Part shown: one piece after another, positions 54,141 to 63,931 of the stretch | Position numbering within the stretch: the first letter of the stretch is position 1 | How the letters are laid out: each line of letters starts with the position of its first letter | Origin: Flavobacteriaceae bacterium | Lineage (GTDB): Bacteria > Bacteroidota > Bacteroidia > Flavobacteriales > Flavobacteriaceae | DNA: 64,000 nt | NCBI GenBank assembly: GCA_013043685.1 | Contig: JABDNT010000002.1 | Coordinates: 1 to 64,000 of the forward strand | Reading direction: 5' to 3' | Notes under the pieces: model-generated | What the model was told of the DNA's origin: nothing | What the model saw: the letters and a program-made list of their open reading frames with translations, nothing else | Database searches by the model: none | Position numbers and translations under genes: made by a program

Positions 54141-54162
54141 TTTCGTTTACCTTTTTTTATTG
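54141..54162 (+). repeat. Second 3'-only relic of the small-RNA unit
   Basis: TTTCGTTTACCTTTTTTTATTG repeats the 3' arm and T-run of the small-RNA terminator. No GGTAAAC arm lies upstream. Falls between the START gene and sodA. Confidence 0.5.
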
Positions 54163-54283
54163 GACCCATTCCGGAATAAGCCTTTTTTTAGGATTGATAC
54201 TGCTTACTAATCATTATAAAATTGTAAAATGGTTTCGAAGGAATTCAAAGGTATAATTTTTACCATTTGCTCTTAAACTAAAA

Positions 54284-54313
54284 CCCCCGCCTACAAACAT
54301 ATGTAATCGGGGG
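54284..54313 (-). terminator. Rho-independent terminator of sodA
   Basis: CCCCCG (54284-54289) pairs with CGGGGG (54308-54313), 18-base loop; on the minus strand the 3' arm is followed by TTTTAG. It lies 22 bases after the sodA stop. Confidence 0.7.
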
Positions 54314-54335
54314 ATTAATTTTTGTGTTGTATTAA

Positions 54336-54944
54336 TTATTTATTCTTTGCGTAATTCTCTGCAACTTTATCCCAATTGATCACATTGAAGAAAGCCTCAA
54401 CATAATCGGGCCTGCGATTCTGGTATTTCAGATAATAAGCATGTTCCCATACATCCAGTCCTAGGATTGGCGTTCCTCCACATGTAACCCCTGGCATCAT
54501 AGGGTTATCCTGGTTAGGCGTTGAACAAACTTCTACTTTTCCTCCTTTATGCACACATAACCAGGCCCATCCTGAACCAAATTGCGTTTTAGCGGCAGTT
54601 GAGAATGCATCTTTAAAGGCATCAAAGCTACCGCAAGCATCATTAATTGCCTGAGCTAATTCACCAGATGGTCGACCTCCTCCGTTGGGCGACATTACTT
54701 CCCAAAATAAACAGTGGTTGTAATATCCGCCACCATTGTTTCTTAGGGCTCCATTACTCATATCAAGGTTACCCAGGATCTCTTCCATGGATTTCCCATC
54801 GAGCTCTGTCCCTTGTACAGCAGCATTTAATTTATTTGTATATCCTGCGTGGTGCTTTCCATGATGAATTTCCATGGTACGTGTATCTATATGAGGTTCC
54901 AGGGCATCATGTGCATAGGGTAAAGATGGTAATTCAAAAGACAT
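54336..54944 (-). CDS. sodA: Superoxide dismutase, Mn/Fe family
   Basis: A 202-residue cytoplasmic enzyme that removes superoxide. Metal ligands are His27, His77, Asp164 and His168 (in IHHGKHH, GGGYYNH and DVWEHAYYL). Gly in GGGYYNH and the Gln in NQDNPMMPG favour the manganese type, though cambialistic use is possible. No signal peptide. TACCTTTG on the minus strand at 54982-54989 is a strong promoter element, 37 bases before the ATG. Confidence 0.95.
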   Translation of the reverse strand: MSFELPSLPYAHDALEPHIDTRTMEIHHGKHHAGYTNKLNAAVQGTELDGKSMEEILGNLDMSNGALRNNGGGYYNHCLFWEVMSPNGGGRPSGELAQAINDACGSFDAFKDAFSTAAKTQFGSGWAWLCVHKGGKVEVCSTPNQDNPMMPGVTCGGTPILGLDVWEHAYYLKYQNRRPDYVEAFFNVINWDKVAENYAKNK

Positions 54945-54981
54945 AGTATGTAGTTTTTTCGGTTATTAATTATTTCGTTCT

Positions 54982-54989
54982 CAAAGGTA
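54982..54989 (-). promoter_or_regulatory. -7 promoter element of sodA
   Basis: Minus-strand TACCTTTG, an exact TAnnTTTG match, 37 bases before the ATG at 54944. Confidence 0.6.
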
Positions 54990-55104
54990 GTTAATCCTTT
55001 ATTTTAAAACTGTTATAGAATTAATAAGATTTTTATTCTCCAATAGATTATAATTATTGCTAAATGAGTGAACAGGTTTCGTTATTTTAGTAAAAAACTA
55101 ATAC

Positions 55105-58100
55105 TTGAAGGAAACCTCATCATTTCTTATTTACAATGCTTCGGCCGGAAGCGGTAAGACCTATTCACTGGTTAAGGCATTCTTGAAGACATTATTATTA
55201 AATTCGAGCCCGGATTATTATAAGTATCTCCTGGCAATCACATTTACCAATAAGGCTGTAGGGGAAATGAAAGAGCGCATCATCGAGTATTTACGGCGTT
55301 TTTCCGAAGCCATTCCTGATGAAAGGATACCTGAAATGATGGAAACCTTGTCATTGGAATGTAATCTTTCGGTGGAACAACTCCGATCTAAATCTAAAAG
55401 TATCCTTCATCACCTGTTGCATCATTATGCTGCATTTAGTGTTGAGACTATTGATAGTTTTAACCACCGACTTATTCGAACATTTGCGAGAGACCTCAAG
55501 ATCGCTTCAAATTTTGAAGTTTCCCTGGACGAAAGCGAATTGCTTGAACAGGCTGTGGACAACCTGTTGCAGCGAGCCGGAGAAGACCGGGAAATCACAG
55601 AAGCCCTGGTTAAGTTTACATTAGCTAAGACCGACGATGACCGCTCGTGGGACATATCCAGAGACATCACAGAAGCATCAGGTATACTGTTCAAAGAAAA
55701 CGAACTGGATCATGTGCAACGCTTGAAGGACAAATCACTTCCCGAATTCAGAAAAATAGCATCAAAACTCCAATCGGAGCTCGAATCCATAACCCTTCAA
55801 ATAAAAGAGAAAGCCCTGGAGATATTGGAGTTAATTGATGAAAGCGGACTACAATTCACGGATTTCAATCGGAGTTCGTATCCCAATCACATGCTGAAGT
55901 TAGCTGAAGGCAATGATCCAAAATTTGATGCGAAATGGCAGGAAACTTTAAGAGATAAACCTCTTTATCCGGCCAAGCTATTGAAAGAATCAGCCCATTC
56001 GGCCACGGTAATTGATGAGATCACTCCTGCTCTCGCCGATGCCTTCGACCAGACGAAACAGTTATCCTTCAGGAAAAAGTTTGTGAGATCGCTGCTGAAT
56101 AATCTTACACCCCTCTCAGTGATCAACCTCGTCCAACAGGAACTAGACGTCATTAAAGAGGAGGAGAACCTCTTACCAATTTCAGAATTCAACAGGTTGA
56201 TAAACGCTGAAATTAAAAATCAGCCTGCTCCATTTATTTACGAGCGCCTGGGAGAGCGTTACAGGCACTTTTTTGTTGATGAATTTCAAGATACCTCCAA
56301 ATTACAATGGGAAAACCTGGTTCCGTTGATCGATAATTCCCTTGCTCAGGAACAAGATGATATTCCCGGGAGTCTTTTACTGGTTGGCGACGCTAAACAA
56401 TCCATCTACCGCTGGAGAGGTGGTCTTCCGGAGCAATTTATCGATCTCTATAATTGTGAGAATCCATTCTCTGTTTCAAATAAAGATGTTATAAATCTGG
56501 ATATTAACTGGAGAAGTTGTGCGACAATTATCGAATTCAATAATGCTTTTTTTACGCACCTTTCGCAACATTTTAATCGCCCGGAACACGAAGAACTTTA
56601 CACACTTGGGAACCAGCAAAAAAAGAATTACAAAGAAGGCGGGTATGTGAGACTGGAATTTATCGATTTTAATAAAAAAGAGGACGCCGACCCACTGTAT
56701 GCAGAAAGAGTATACCAAACAGTACGGGAGCTTTTGAATCAAGGATTTAGCCTTAACGACATTTGTATACTTACACGGCGTAAAAAAGAAGGTATAGCTC
56801 TTGGTGAAATCTTAATGGAAAAGGGGCTGCCGGTGGTTTCTTCAGAATCACTTTTACTTCAACATTCACCCATTGTAAGGTTCCTGGCCGATTTTCTTCA
56901 GTTTAGAACACAGCCCAATAACGATGAGCTGAAGACCAGCCTTATATGCTTCATGCACCGGCATTTTGAAATTAATGAACCTCTGTCGGGCTTTCTTCAG
57001 TCCTTCTTTCCGAGTGAAAAAAACAATTTCAATGCGACGCTTCACCAATATGGCATAGATCTCAACATAGAGAAAACTTTTGGCTTAACATTGTACGAAT
57101 GCTGTGAATATGCACTGAAGTCATTGGCACTCCTGCCTAAAGTTGATGTCTATGTAGAAGGTTTTATGAACATTATTTTTGATTTTGAACAACGCCAAAC
57201 CTTATTAACACAAACCTTTACAGACTATTGGTATAATAAAAAAGAAAAAGCGGCTATTACTGTTGGAGAAGGCCTTGATGCGCTTCGGCTAATGACCATT
57301 CATAAAGCAAAGGGGCTCGAATTTCCAGTTGTCCTTTTTCCTCATGCCGATGTGGACATTTATTATGAAAAAGCAGCTAAAACGTGGATGAATGCCCGCG
57401 ACCTTGTTGGCGATGATGAGCCCTTCAGGATTAATTTCAATAAAGACATTGCTGAATTCAATGAGGAAGGAGCTGCCATATATGAGGAACGCAGGAGCAG
57501 GCAACAATTAGACAATTTCAACCTACTCTACGTCACGCTCACGAGAGCTGTGGAACAACTATATATATTTTCGAAGAATGTGACCAGCAATAAGCGTGAT
57601 GACTTAAAGAAGTATAATGAATTCTTCCAAAGTTTTCTCAAGTCTCAAGACCTCTGGGAAGAGAATAAAAACACCTACGAATTCGGAAGTCCATTGAGGG
57701 GGGTCGAAAAAACGAAGATACACACTCCTGATGAAGTCCCTCTTTACTATCAAACTACTTTCCCGGAAGATCTCAACTTGCAAGTTGCTTCCCGTGGAGC
57801 TGCCTTATGGCAGACGGATGCGGAAATCGCCATTTCTGCGGGTACGGTGCTACATGACCTTATGGAAAACATTCGGAGAAATGAAGATGTGGATGAGACG
57901 ATTGAGGAGTTTAAGATTGGGTCGGATCTTGAAGATTCAGAATTGAAACGGATTGAGGAAATGATCCGAAACATAGTTACGCATCCTGAAATAACGCATT
58001 ATTTTGATTCAGAATCTGTAGTTGAAACCGAACGGGATTTAATTACCTCTGATGGCCGTCTGTTACGACCGGACCGAATTAATTTTCATAAGGACAATAA

Positions 58101-58257
58101 AATTACGATCATCGATTATAAAACAGGTGGCAAAAGCCCGAAACATATGCAACAATTAGATGAATACGGCGAAGCACTGGAAGACATGGGATACAGCGTG
58201 ATAAATAAGCTGATTATATACGCTTCAGAGGATAAAATATCGATAAATAAACTTTAA
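55105..58257 (+). CDS. AddA-like UvrD/RecB helicase-nuclease
   Basis: A 1050-residue DNA repair helicase. Starts with TTG at 55105: an in-frame stop is two codons upstream and the Walker A motif YNASAGSGKTYSLVK (about residues 10-24) leaves no later start. Motif II is FFVDEFQDTSK, motif V is MTIHKAKGLEFPVV. The C-terminus carries a PD-(D/E)XK nuclease: RPDRINFHKD...IIDYKTGG. With the AddB-like gene at 61068 it would form a heterodimer that processes DNA double-strand ends for RecA. The two genes are split by kbl and ompA here, and only 25 bases separate this gene from kbl. Confidence 0.9.
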   Translation: MKETSSFLIYNASAGSGKTYSLVKAFLKTLLLNSSPDYYKYLLAITFTNKAVGEMKERIIEYLRRFSEAIPDERIPEMMETLSLECNLSVEQLRSKSKSILHHLLHHYAAFSVETIDSFNHRLIRTFARDLKIASNFEVSLDESELLEQAVDNLLQRAGEDREITEALVKFTLAKTDDDRSWDISRDITEASGILFKENELDHVQRLKDKSLPEFRKIASKLQSELESITLQIKEKALEILELIDESGLQFTDFNRSSYPNHMLKLAEGNDPKFDAKWQETLRDKPLYPAKLLKESAHSATVIDEITPALADAFDQTKQLSFRKKFVRSLLNNLTPLSVINLVQQELDVIKEEENLLPISEFNRLINAEIKNQPAPFIYERLGERYRHFFVDEFQDTSKLQWENLVPLIDNSLAQEQDDIPGSLLLVGDAKQSIYRWRGGLPEQFIDLYNCENPFSVSNKDVINLDINWRSCATIIEFNNAFFTHLSQHFNRPEHEELYTLGNQQKKNYKEGGYVRLEFIDFNKKEDADPLYAERVYQTVRELLNQGFSLNDICILTRRKKEGIALGEILMEKGLPVVSSESLLLQHSPIVRFLADFLQFRTQPNNDELKTSLICFMHRHFEINEPLSGFLQSFFPSEKNNFNATLHQYGIDLNIEKTFGLTLYECCEYALKSLALLPKVDVYVEGFMNIIFDFEQRQTLLTQTFTDYWYNKKEKAAITVGEGLDALRLMTIHKAKGLEFPVVLFPHADVDIYYEKAAKTWMNARDLVGDDEPFRINFNKDIAEFNEEGAAIYEERRSRQQLDNFNLLYVTLTRAVEQLYIFSKNVTSNKRDDLKKYNEFFQSFLKSQDLWEENKNTYEFGSPLRGVEKTKIHTPDEVPLYYQTTFPEDLNLQVASRGAALWQTDAEIAISAGTVLHDLMENIRRNEDVDETIEEFKIGSDLEDSELKRIEEMIRNIVTHPEITHYFDSESVVETERDLITSDGRLLRPDRINFHKDNKITIIDYKTGGKSPKHMQQLDEYGEALEDMGYSVINKLIIYASEDKISINKL

Positions 58258-58282
58258 ATTTGAAGTCTCAAAAAAGTGAGAT

Positions 58283-59482
58283 ATGTACGGAAATATTAAA
58301 ACCCATTTACAGCGCGAATTACAAGAGATTAAGGATAACGGACTTTTTAAGAAAGAGCGTATAATAACGTCCCCTCAGGATGCGGTGATAACAATATCCA
58401 CCGGCGAAAAAGTAATAAATTTTTGTGCGAATAATTACCTCGGGCTATCGTCGAATAAAGAAGTTATTCAGGCTGCAAAGGATACGATGGATACACATGG
58501 CTTTGGAATGTCTTCTGTTCGGTTCATTTGCGGTACTCAGGACATTCACAAAACCCTGGAAGAAAAAATAGCAAATTATTACGGTACAGAAGACACTATT
58601 CTTTATGCGGCTGCTTTCGACGCGAACGGTGGGCTTTTTGAACCTTTGCTTGGAGCGGAAGATGCCATCATTTCAGATTCGTTGAATCATGCCTCGATCA
58701 TCGATGGCGTGCGGCTGTGTAAAGCTGCTCGTTATCGCTATGCGAACAGCGATATGGAAGATCTAGAAAAGCAACTTATTGCGGCTAATGAGGGCGGTGC
58801 ACGATTTAAGATCATTGTGACCGACGGAGTATTTTCCATGGACGGCCTGGTCGCTCCCCTGGATACTATTTGTGACCTGGCGGAAAAGTACGACGCCATG
58901 GTAATGATCGATGAATGTCATGCGACAGGCTTCATTGGAGAGACCGGAAGAGGAACATTGGAGGAAAAAGGAGTTATGGGAAGGATCGATATCATTACCG
59001 GAACACTGGGAAAGGCCTTGGGCGGCGCTATGGGAGGATATACAACAGGAAAAAAGGAGATCATAGAAATGCTTCGGCAGCGCTCACGTCCTTATTTGTT
59101 CTCAAATTCCCTGGCACCAGCCATAGTAGGTGCTTCGATAAAAGTATTTGAAATGCTGGATTCGGATACTACTCTAAGGGATAAATTGCAGGAAAATACT
59201 GATTACTTCAAGAATGGCATGAAGGAAGCCGGGTTTGATATAATAGATGGTGATTCGGCTATCGTACCAGTAATGCTGTACGATGCCAAACTATCTCAGA
59301 CTATGGCAGATATGTTATTAGAAGAAGGAATTTATGTGATCGGGTTCTTCTATCCCGTAGTTCCAAAAGGGAAGGCAAGAATTCGCGTACAGCTATCTGC
59401 AGCACATGAAAAAGTACATCTGGACAAGGCCATAAATGCCTTCAGAAAGGTGGGTGAAAAATTAGGGGTAATAAACCCTTAA
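58283..59482 (+). CDS. kbl: Glycine C-acetyltransferase (2-amino-3-ketobutyrate CoA ligase)
   Basis: A PLP enzyme that splits 2-amino-3-ketobutyrate with CoA into glycine and acetyl-CoA in threonine breakdown. The 399-residue protein has [12 protein letters not shown] at the N-terminus, [14 protein letters not shown] in the middle, [10 protein letters not shown] and the PLP Lys244 in [15 protein letters not shown]. Length matches E. coli Kbl. The threonine dehydrogenase partner tdh is not adjacent. It follows the AddA-like gene by 25 bases, perhaps in one transcript. Confidence 0.95.
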   Translation: MYGNIKTHLQRELQEIKDNGLFKKERIITSPQDAVITISTGEKVINFCANNYLGLSSNKEVIQAAKDTMDTHGFGMSSVRFICGTQDIHKTLEEKIANYYGTEDTILYAAAFDANGGLFEPLLGAEDAIISDSLNHASIIDGVRLCKAARYRYANSDMEDLEKQLIAANEGGARFKIIVTDGVFSMDGLVAPLDTICDLAEKYDAMVMIDECHATGFIGETGRGTLEEKGVMGRIDIITGTLGKALGGAMGGYTTGKKEIIEMLRQRSRPYLFSNSLAPAIVGASIKVFEMLDSDTTLRDKLQENTDYFKNGMKEAGFDIIDGDSAIVPVMLYDAKLSQTMADMLLEEGIYVIGFFYPVVPKGKARIRVQLSAAHEKVHLDKAINAFRKVGEKLGVINP

Positions 59483-59539
59483 GTACCTTTATTTATACTA
59501 TATTGCGCCCGTATTTTAAAAAATTTTAATAGATTTGTT

Positions 59540-59569
59540 TTTGTTATACGTTATAACAACTTACTTTTG
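59540..59569 (+). promoter_or_regulatory. Promoter of the OmpA gene
   Basis: TTTG (59540-59543), an 18-base spacer, and TACTTTTG (59562-59569). This is one of the best Bacteroidota promoters in the window and fits a highly expressed outer-membrane protein. The ATG is 33 bases downstream. Confidence 0.75.
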
Positions 59570-59602
59570 CTCTAATTAACACTTAAAATTAAACAATCGA
59601 AT

Positions 59603-61006
59603 ATGAAACATCTTAACACTTTTTTAGTTGCTACCTTATTGCTTTTAGGCGTTGGGGTAACAAATGCACAGGACGAAAATAATCCTTGGGCAATCGAAGT
59701 TGGTGTAAACGCAGTTGATGTTTACCCAGTTGGTCTTGATGATGAAGGGAGATTTCCTAACATGATCGGCGACGCCGCAATCAAGGGCGATTTATTTGAC
59801 GAATATTTTAATGCAAATGACCACTGGAATATTCTTCCATCTATCTCTCGCGTCTCTGTAGGTAGATATATTGGTAGCGGATTTACGCTAACTGCTGCTG
59901 GATCTGTGAACAAGATCACAAAACTTGGAAATGTAAAAATCAATGATGTTACTTACTACTCTGCGGATGGTGAGATCGAATATAGCTTAAGAGATCTAAT
60001 TGGAGGTCCTGGCGGATGGATCGATCCTACTATTGGAGTTGGTGGTGGTTATACCTGGGTTGATGATGTAGGATTCGGTACTGCTAACTTATTAGCTGGT
60101 ATGCGTTTCTGGGTTGCCGAGAACTTGGCACTTAGCTTTCAATCAGCTTATAAGCATTCTTTCGAGGATGACTATGGAATTATCCACTTCCAGCATTCTG
60201 CGGGTATTATGTTTAAATTCGGTGGAAAAGATACAGATGGTGACGGAATATACGATCAAGACGATGAATGTCCAGAGACTCCAGGTCTTCCTGAATTCAA
60301 CGGATGTCCTGATACAGACGGTGATGGAATCGAAGACAGAAAAGATGCTTGTCCGAACACTCCAGGTCTAGCAGAATTCAACGGATGTCCTGATACAGAT
60401 GGCGATGGAATCGCTGATCCTCAGGATGCTTGTCCTACTGTAGCTGGTATCGCTTCTCTTAACGGTTGTCCAGATGCTGACGGTGATGGTATCACTGATG
60501 CTGAGGATGCTTGTCCAAATGAAGCTGGTCCTGCTGCTAACCAAGGTTGCCCATGGCCAGACCGTGATGGTGACGGTGTGCTAGACAAAGACGATCAATG
60601 TCCGGATGTTCCTGGTACAGTTGCTAACAATGGTTGTCCAGAGGTAACAGTAGAGATCATCAAGCAATTGAATGACTACTCTAAAACTATCTTATTCGAT
60701 ACGGGTAAATCAACTATCCGTCAGGAATCTTACGCTGTTCTGCAAAATATCGTAGACATCATGAAGGAGTACCCGAATACTTACTTCGTAATTGAAGGTC
60801 ACACAGATAGTGTAGGACGTGAGAGCACTAACCAGACTCTTTCTGATAACAGAGCTAAATCTGTTAGAGATTATCTAGTAACAATAGGAATGGATGCAAG
60901 CAGACTATCTTCTATAGGTTATGGTGAGTCCAGACCAATCGCTACTAACAATACCAGAGCTGGTAGACAACAAAACAGACGTGTAGAAATTTCTCTTAAG
61001 AAATAA
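59603..61006 (+). CDS. OmpA family outer-membrane protein with thrombospondin type-3 repeats
   Basis: A 467-residue porin-like protein: signal peptide ending VTNAQ (residues 1-22), an eight-strand beta barrel (about 25-205), five calcium-binding TSP3 repeats with DTDGDGI units and paired Cys (about 212-345), and an OmpA C-terminal peptidoglycan-binding domain (about 350-465, [12 protein letters not shown], then RAKSVRDYL). It anchors the outer membrane to the wall. Codon use is unusually biased (CTT, TCT, GGT), consistent with high expression, and the gene has its own strong promoter and terminator. Confidence 0.95.
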   Translation: MKHLNTFLVATLLLLGVGVTNAQDENNPWAIEVGVNAVDVYPVGLDDEGRFPNMIGDAAIKGDLFDEYFNANDHWNILPSISRVSVGRYIGSGFTLTAAGSVNKITKLGNVKINDVTYYSADGEIEYSLRDLIGGPGGWIDPTIGVGGGYTWVDDVGFGTANLLAGMRFWVAENLALSFQSAYKHSFEDDYGIIHFQHSAGIMFKFGGKDTDGDGIYDQDDECPETPGLPEFNGCPDTDGDGIEDRKDACPNTPGLAEFNGCPDTDGDGIADPQDACPTVAGIASLNGCPDADGDGITDAEDACPNEAGPAANQGCPWPDRDGDGVLDKDDQCPDVPGTVANNGCPEVTVEIIKQLNDYSKTILFDTGKSTIRQESYAVLQNIVDIMKEYPNTYFVIEGHTDSVGRESTNQTLSDNRAKSVRDYLVTIGMDASRLSSIGYGESRPIATNNTRAGRQQNRRVEISLKK

Positions 61007-61024
61007 GCACTTCTAAATAAATAG

Positions 61025-61055
61025 AAAAACGCCTCCCGATAACGGAGGCGTTTTT
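61025..61055. terminator. Rho-independent terminator of the OmpA gene
   Basis: A perfect 12-bp stem (61025-61036 with 61044-61055) closed by a 7-base loop, with a T-run on both strands. It separates the OmpA gene from the AddB-like gene that starts 13 bases later. Confidence 0.9.
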
Positions 61056-61067
61056 TATTTTTATAAT

Positions 61068-63788
61068 ATGCAAACATTCCTGGAGGAAACTATTGATGAC
61101 CTGTTACAAAAACATAACGATGTTTCTCAATTAACAATTATTCTGCCGAGCAAAAGAGCAGGCGGATTCTTTAAGAATTACCTTCGTAAACAAATAAGGA
61201 AAACGTCCTTTCAACCAAAGATCATTAGCATTGAGGAGTTCGTTGAAATTATTTCAGACCTTACGATTATTGACAATACTCAACTGCTTCTTAAGAGTTA
61301 TCTGGTATATCGTAATACAGACGCAATTCCCGAAAAAGAAGAATTCGAAACCTATTCTTCATGGATACAAACACTCCTGAACGACTTCAACGAAATTGAT
61401 CGCTATTTAGTGGATCCTGAACAATTCTTCAACTACTTGGGAAGTATTAAATCACTTGAGAAATGGTCCTTGCCAGAGGACCAAACAGATTTCATTAGAA
61501 ATTATCTAACTTTTTGGAACAGCCTTCCGGCGTTCTATCAAAATCTCAGGGACGATCTGCTGAAAGATGGTTTTGGATATCAGGGGATGGTATATCGCAA
61601 AGCTGCCGAAGAGGTTGAGCATTATATTTCGGTTCATGGTGATAAACCCCACATATTTATAGGATTCAATGCTCTTAATAAAGCAGAACAGACCATAATC
61701 AAGGAATTACTCGAAACCAGTAATTCAGAGATATATTGGGACGCGGAATCACATTTTTTCAACCAGAGTTCACACAGTGCTTCGAAATTTATGTCTGCCT
61801 ACTTCGAAACCTGGAAATATCATATCAACTCCAAACCCATACTAGGAAACAACTTTGACCAACCTAAGGCCTTCAGGTTCATCGAAGTACCTCAGAACGT
61901 TGCGCAGGCCAAGTATGCCGGTAATATACTTGCTCGTATGACCCGGGAAGCACTTGAGAATACCGCCGTAGTCCTTGCAGATGAATCCCTTTTAACCCCT
62001 CTTCTCTATTCGCTGCCTTCCGATATTGAATCGGTTAACATTACAATGGGAGTACCTATACAGAATTTTCACGTAAGCCTTTTTTTTCAAACTTTATTGC
62101 AAATACATCAAAAGCACTCCGCTAAATGGTACTATAAAGACGTATTCCGATTACTGAATAATCCAATGGGTTCAAAACTCGTCCCCAGTTCAGCTGGTAT
62201 TATTGATAAAATATCTGCTCAAAATTATACCTATTTGTCCCTGGAACAGATTATCACCTTCGCAGATGAAGATGATATTGAGAATTTGAATTTACTCTTT
62301 GGAAACTGGCGCGATGATCCCAAAAAGGCACTGCATAATTCAAAAATCCTTTTAGTGAACCTGAAAAAGTTAACAAAGCAGAATGCTATGGAAAAGGTGA
62401 CTGTTTTTGAGTTGTACAAAACATTTAAAAATATAGAAATTCAGTTAAATTCATTTCCTTATATATCCTCGATAAAGACTATCTATGCTTTGTTTCAGGA
62501 AGCGATTAGCCACGCAACGGTGGATTTCAAAGGAGATGCTTATAAAGGCCTTCAGATTATGGGCGTTCTGGAAACCAGGGTTTTGGATTTTAAGAACGTA
62601 ATAATGCTGTCGGTAAACGAGGGGTTTCTGCCTTCCGGAAAATCAAATACGTCTTTCATTACATATGATCTGAAAAAGGAATTTGAACTTCCTCTCTTTA
62701 CGGACAAGGATGCTATTTATACCTACCATTTTTATCATCTATTGCATCGGGCTGAAAATATTTGGCTGCTGTATAATAATAGTTCTGAAGGTTTGGGAGC
62801 AGGAGAGAAAAGCAGGTATATGTTACAACTGGACATTGAAAGACACCCCAATCATACAATCGAAAAACAAGTGGTTTCCCCTCCTATTTCTATAACAGAT
62901 TCACCAGCGCTCTCCGCTGCGAAAACACCAGCTGTAATGGATAGACTTAAGGCGATAGCTGAGAAGGGATTTTCTCCATCCGCATTAACCGCTTATATAA
63001 GGAACCCCTTCGATTTCTATTTGTCCCGGGTCCTCGGAATAAATGAGACAGAGGAAGTAGAAGAAACGGTCGACTATCAAACATTGGGAACAATAGTCCA
63101 TAATTGTTTGGAAACTTTTTATGAGCCACTGGTTGGGGTCAAACTTGAGATTTCACAGCTCGTAGCCATGAAAGAAAAAGTGCAGGAAGAAGTAACCCGG
63201 GAATTCGAAAGGAGCTTCCTAAAAGGTGAATTCAGGAAGGGAAAGAATCTGCTTATTTTCGAAGTGGCTAAGCGATATATTGAAAACCTCATAAATCTTG
63301 ATATTACTGAACTGCAAAATGGTCACAGAATAAAATTACTTCAGATTGAATCCAAGTTGAGTATTCCTTTTAATCTGGCCGAATTGCCATTCCCGGTTAA
63401 TATTCAAGGAACAGTAGACCGGGTTGATGAGTTCGATGGGTCGGTACGAATTATCGACTATAAAACCGGGAATGTATCTCAAAGTGATGTTGAGATCATC
63501 AACTGGGAAGAGCTCACTTCAGATTATAAATTCAGTAAGGCTTTTCAGATCTTATCCTATGCCATGATGATACATGATCAAGATGCGATTAATACTTCAG
63601 AAGCCGGAATTATCTCGTTTAAAAATCTAAACCGTGGATTCTTGAAATTTGGAACGAAAACCTCCTCTCACGGACCACGCAATAATCGAATTTCCGAGGA
63701 TACATTACACCTTTTTGCGGCAGAGCTTAAGAAACTGGTCCTGGAAATTTGTGATCCTGCAATTCCTTTTATTGAAAAGGAAGTTTAA
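61068..63788 (+). CDS. AddB-like PD-(D/E)XK nuclease
   Basis: A 906-residue partner of the AddA-like helicase. The N-terminus LPSKRAGGFFKNYLRKQ matches the degenerate nucleotide-binding start of AddB, and the C-terminal nuclease motif is VDRVDEFDGSVRIIDYKTGNV. In typical AddB the nuclease region holds a 4Fe-4S cluster whose first Cys precedes PxxFY; here that position is Asn in IRNPFDFYLSRVLG, and no other suitable Cys set is apparent, so the cluster is probably absent. It lies two genes away from the AddA-like gene; its ATG is 13 bases after the terminator of ompA. Confidence 0.87.
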   Translation: MQTFLEETIDDLLQKHNDVSQLTIILPSKRAGGFFKNYLRKQIRKTSFQPKIISIEEFVEIISDLTIIDNTQLLLKSYLVYRNTDAIPEKEEFETYSSWIQTLLNDFNEIDRYLVDPEQFFNYLGSIKSLEKWSLPEDQTDFIRNYLTFWNSLPAFYQNLRDDLLKDGFGYQGMVYRKAAEEVEHYISVHGDKPHIFIGFNALNKAEQTIIKELLETSNSEIYWDAESHFFNQSSHSASKFMSAYFETWKYHINSKPILGNNFDQPKAFRFIEVPQNVAQAKYAGNILARMTREALENTAVVLADESLLTPLLYSLPSDIESVNITMGVPIQNFHVSLFFQTLLQIHQKHSAKWYYKDVFRLLNNPMGSKLVPSSAGIIDKISAQNYTYLSLEQIITFADEDDIENLNLLFGNWRDDPKKALHNSKILLVNLKKLTKQNAMEKVTVFELYKTFKNIEIQLNSFPYISSIKTIYALFQEAISHATVDFKGDAYKGLQIMGVLETRVLDFKNVIMLSVNEGFLPSGKSNTSFITYDLKKEFELPLFTDKDAIYTYHFYHLLHRAENIWLLYNNSSEGLGAGEKSRYMLQLDIERHPNHTIEKQVVSPPISITDSPALSAAKTPAVMDRLKAIAEKGFSPSALTAYIRNPFDFYLSRVLGINETEEVEETVDYQTLGTIVHNCLETFYEPLVGVKLEISQLVAMKEKVQEEVTREFERSFLKGEFRKGKNLLIFEVAKRYIENLINLDITELQNGHRIKLLQIESKLSIPFNLAELPFPVNIQGTVDRVDEFDGSVRIIDYKTGNVSQSDVEIINWEELTSDYKFSKAFQILSYAMMIHDQDAINTSEAGIISFKNLNRGFLKFGTKTSSHGPRNNRISEDTLHLFAAELKKLVLEICDPAIPFIEKEV

Positions 63789-63819
63789 TTTGGGAAAAAT
63801 TAGTATTTTCGCATCCCAC

Positions 63820-63893
63820 GGGGCATTAGCTCAGCTGGCTAGAGCGTTTGGCTGGCAGCCAAAAGGTCATCGGTTCGACTCCGATATGCTCCA
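63820..63893 (+). tRNA. tRNA-Ala (anticodon GGC)
   Basis: A 74-base cloverleaf. The acceptor stem GGGGCAT/ATGCTCC includes the G3-U70 pair that identifies alanine tRNA. The anticodon stem TTTGG/CCAAA holds the loop CTGGCAG (anticodon GGC), and the T arm ATCGG TTCGACT CCGAT is standard. CCA is not encoded. A terminator follows. Confidence 0.97.
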
Positions 63894-63901
63894 CATCAAG
63901 C

Positions 63902-63931
63902 AAAAAACCAGGACTTTCGTCCTGGTTTTTT
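63902..63931 (+). terminator. Rho-independent terminator after tRNA-Ala
   Basis: A 7-bp stem CCAGGAC/GTCCTGG (63908-63914 with 63919-63925), TTTC loop, six Ts, extended by A/T pairs on the 5' side. Confidence 0.9.

Noticed and set aside
59603-61006. Repeated DNA in the OmpA gene as possible CRISPR or tandem repeat
   Set aside because: The repeats encode TSP3 calcium-binding units in frame; spacing follows protein repeats, not CRISPR spacers.
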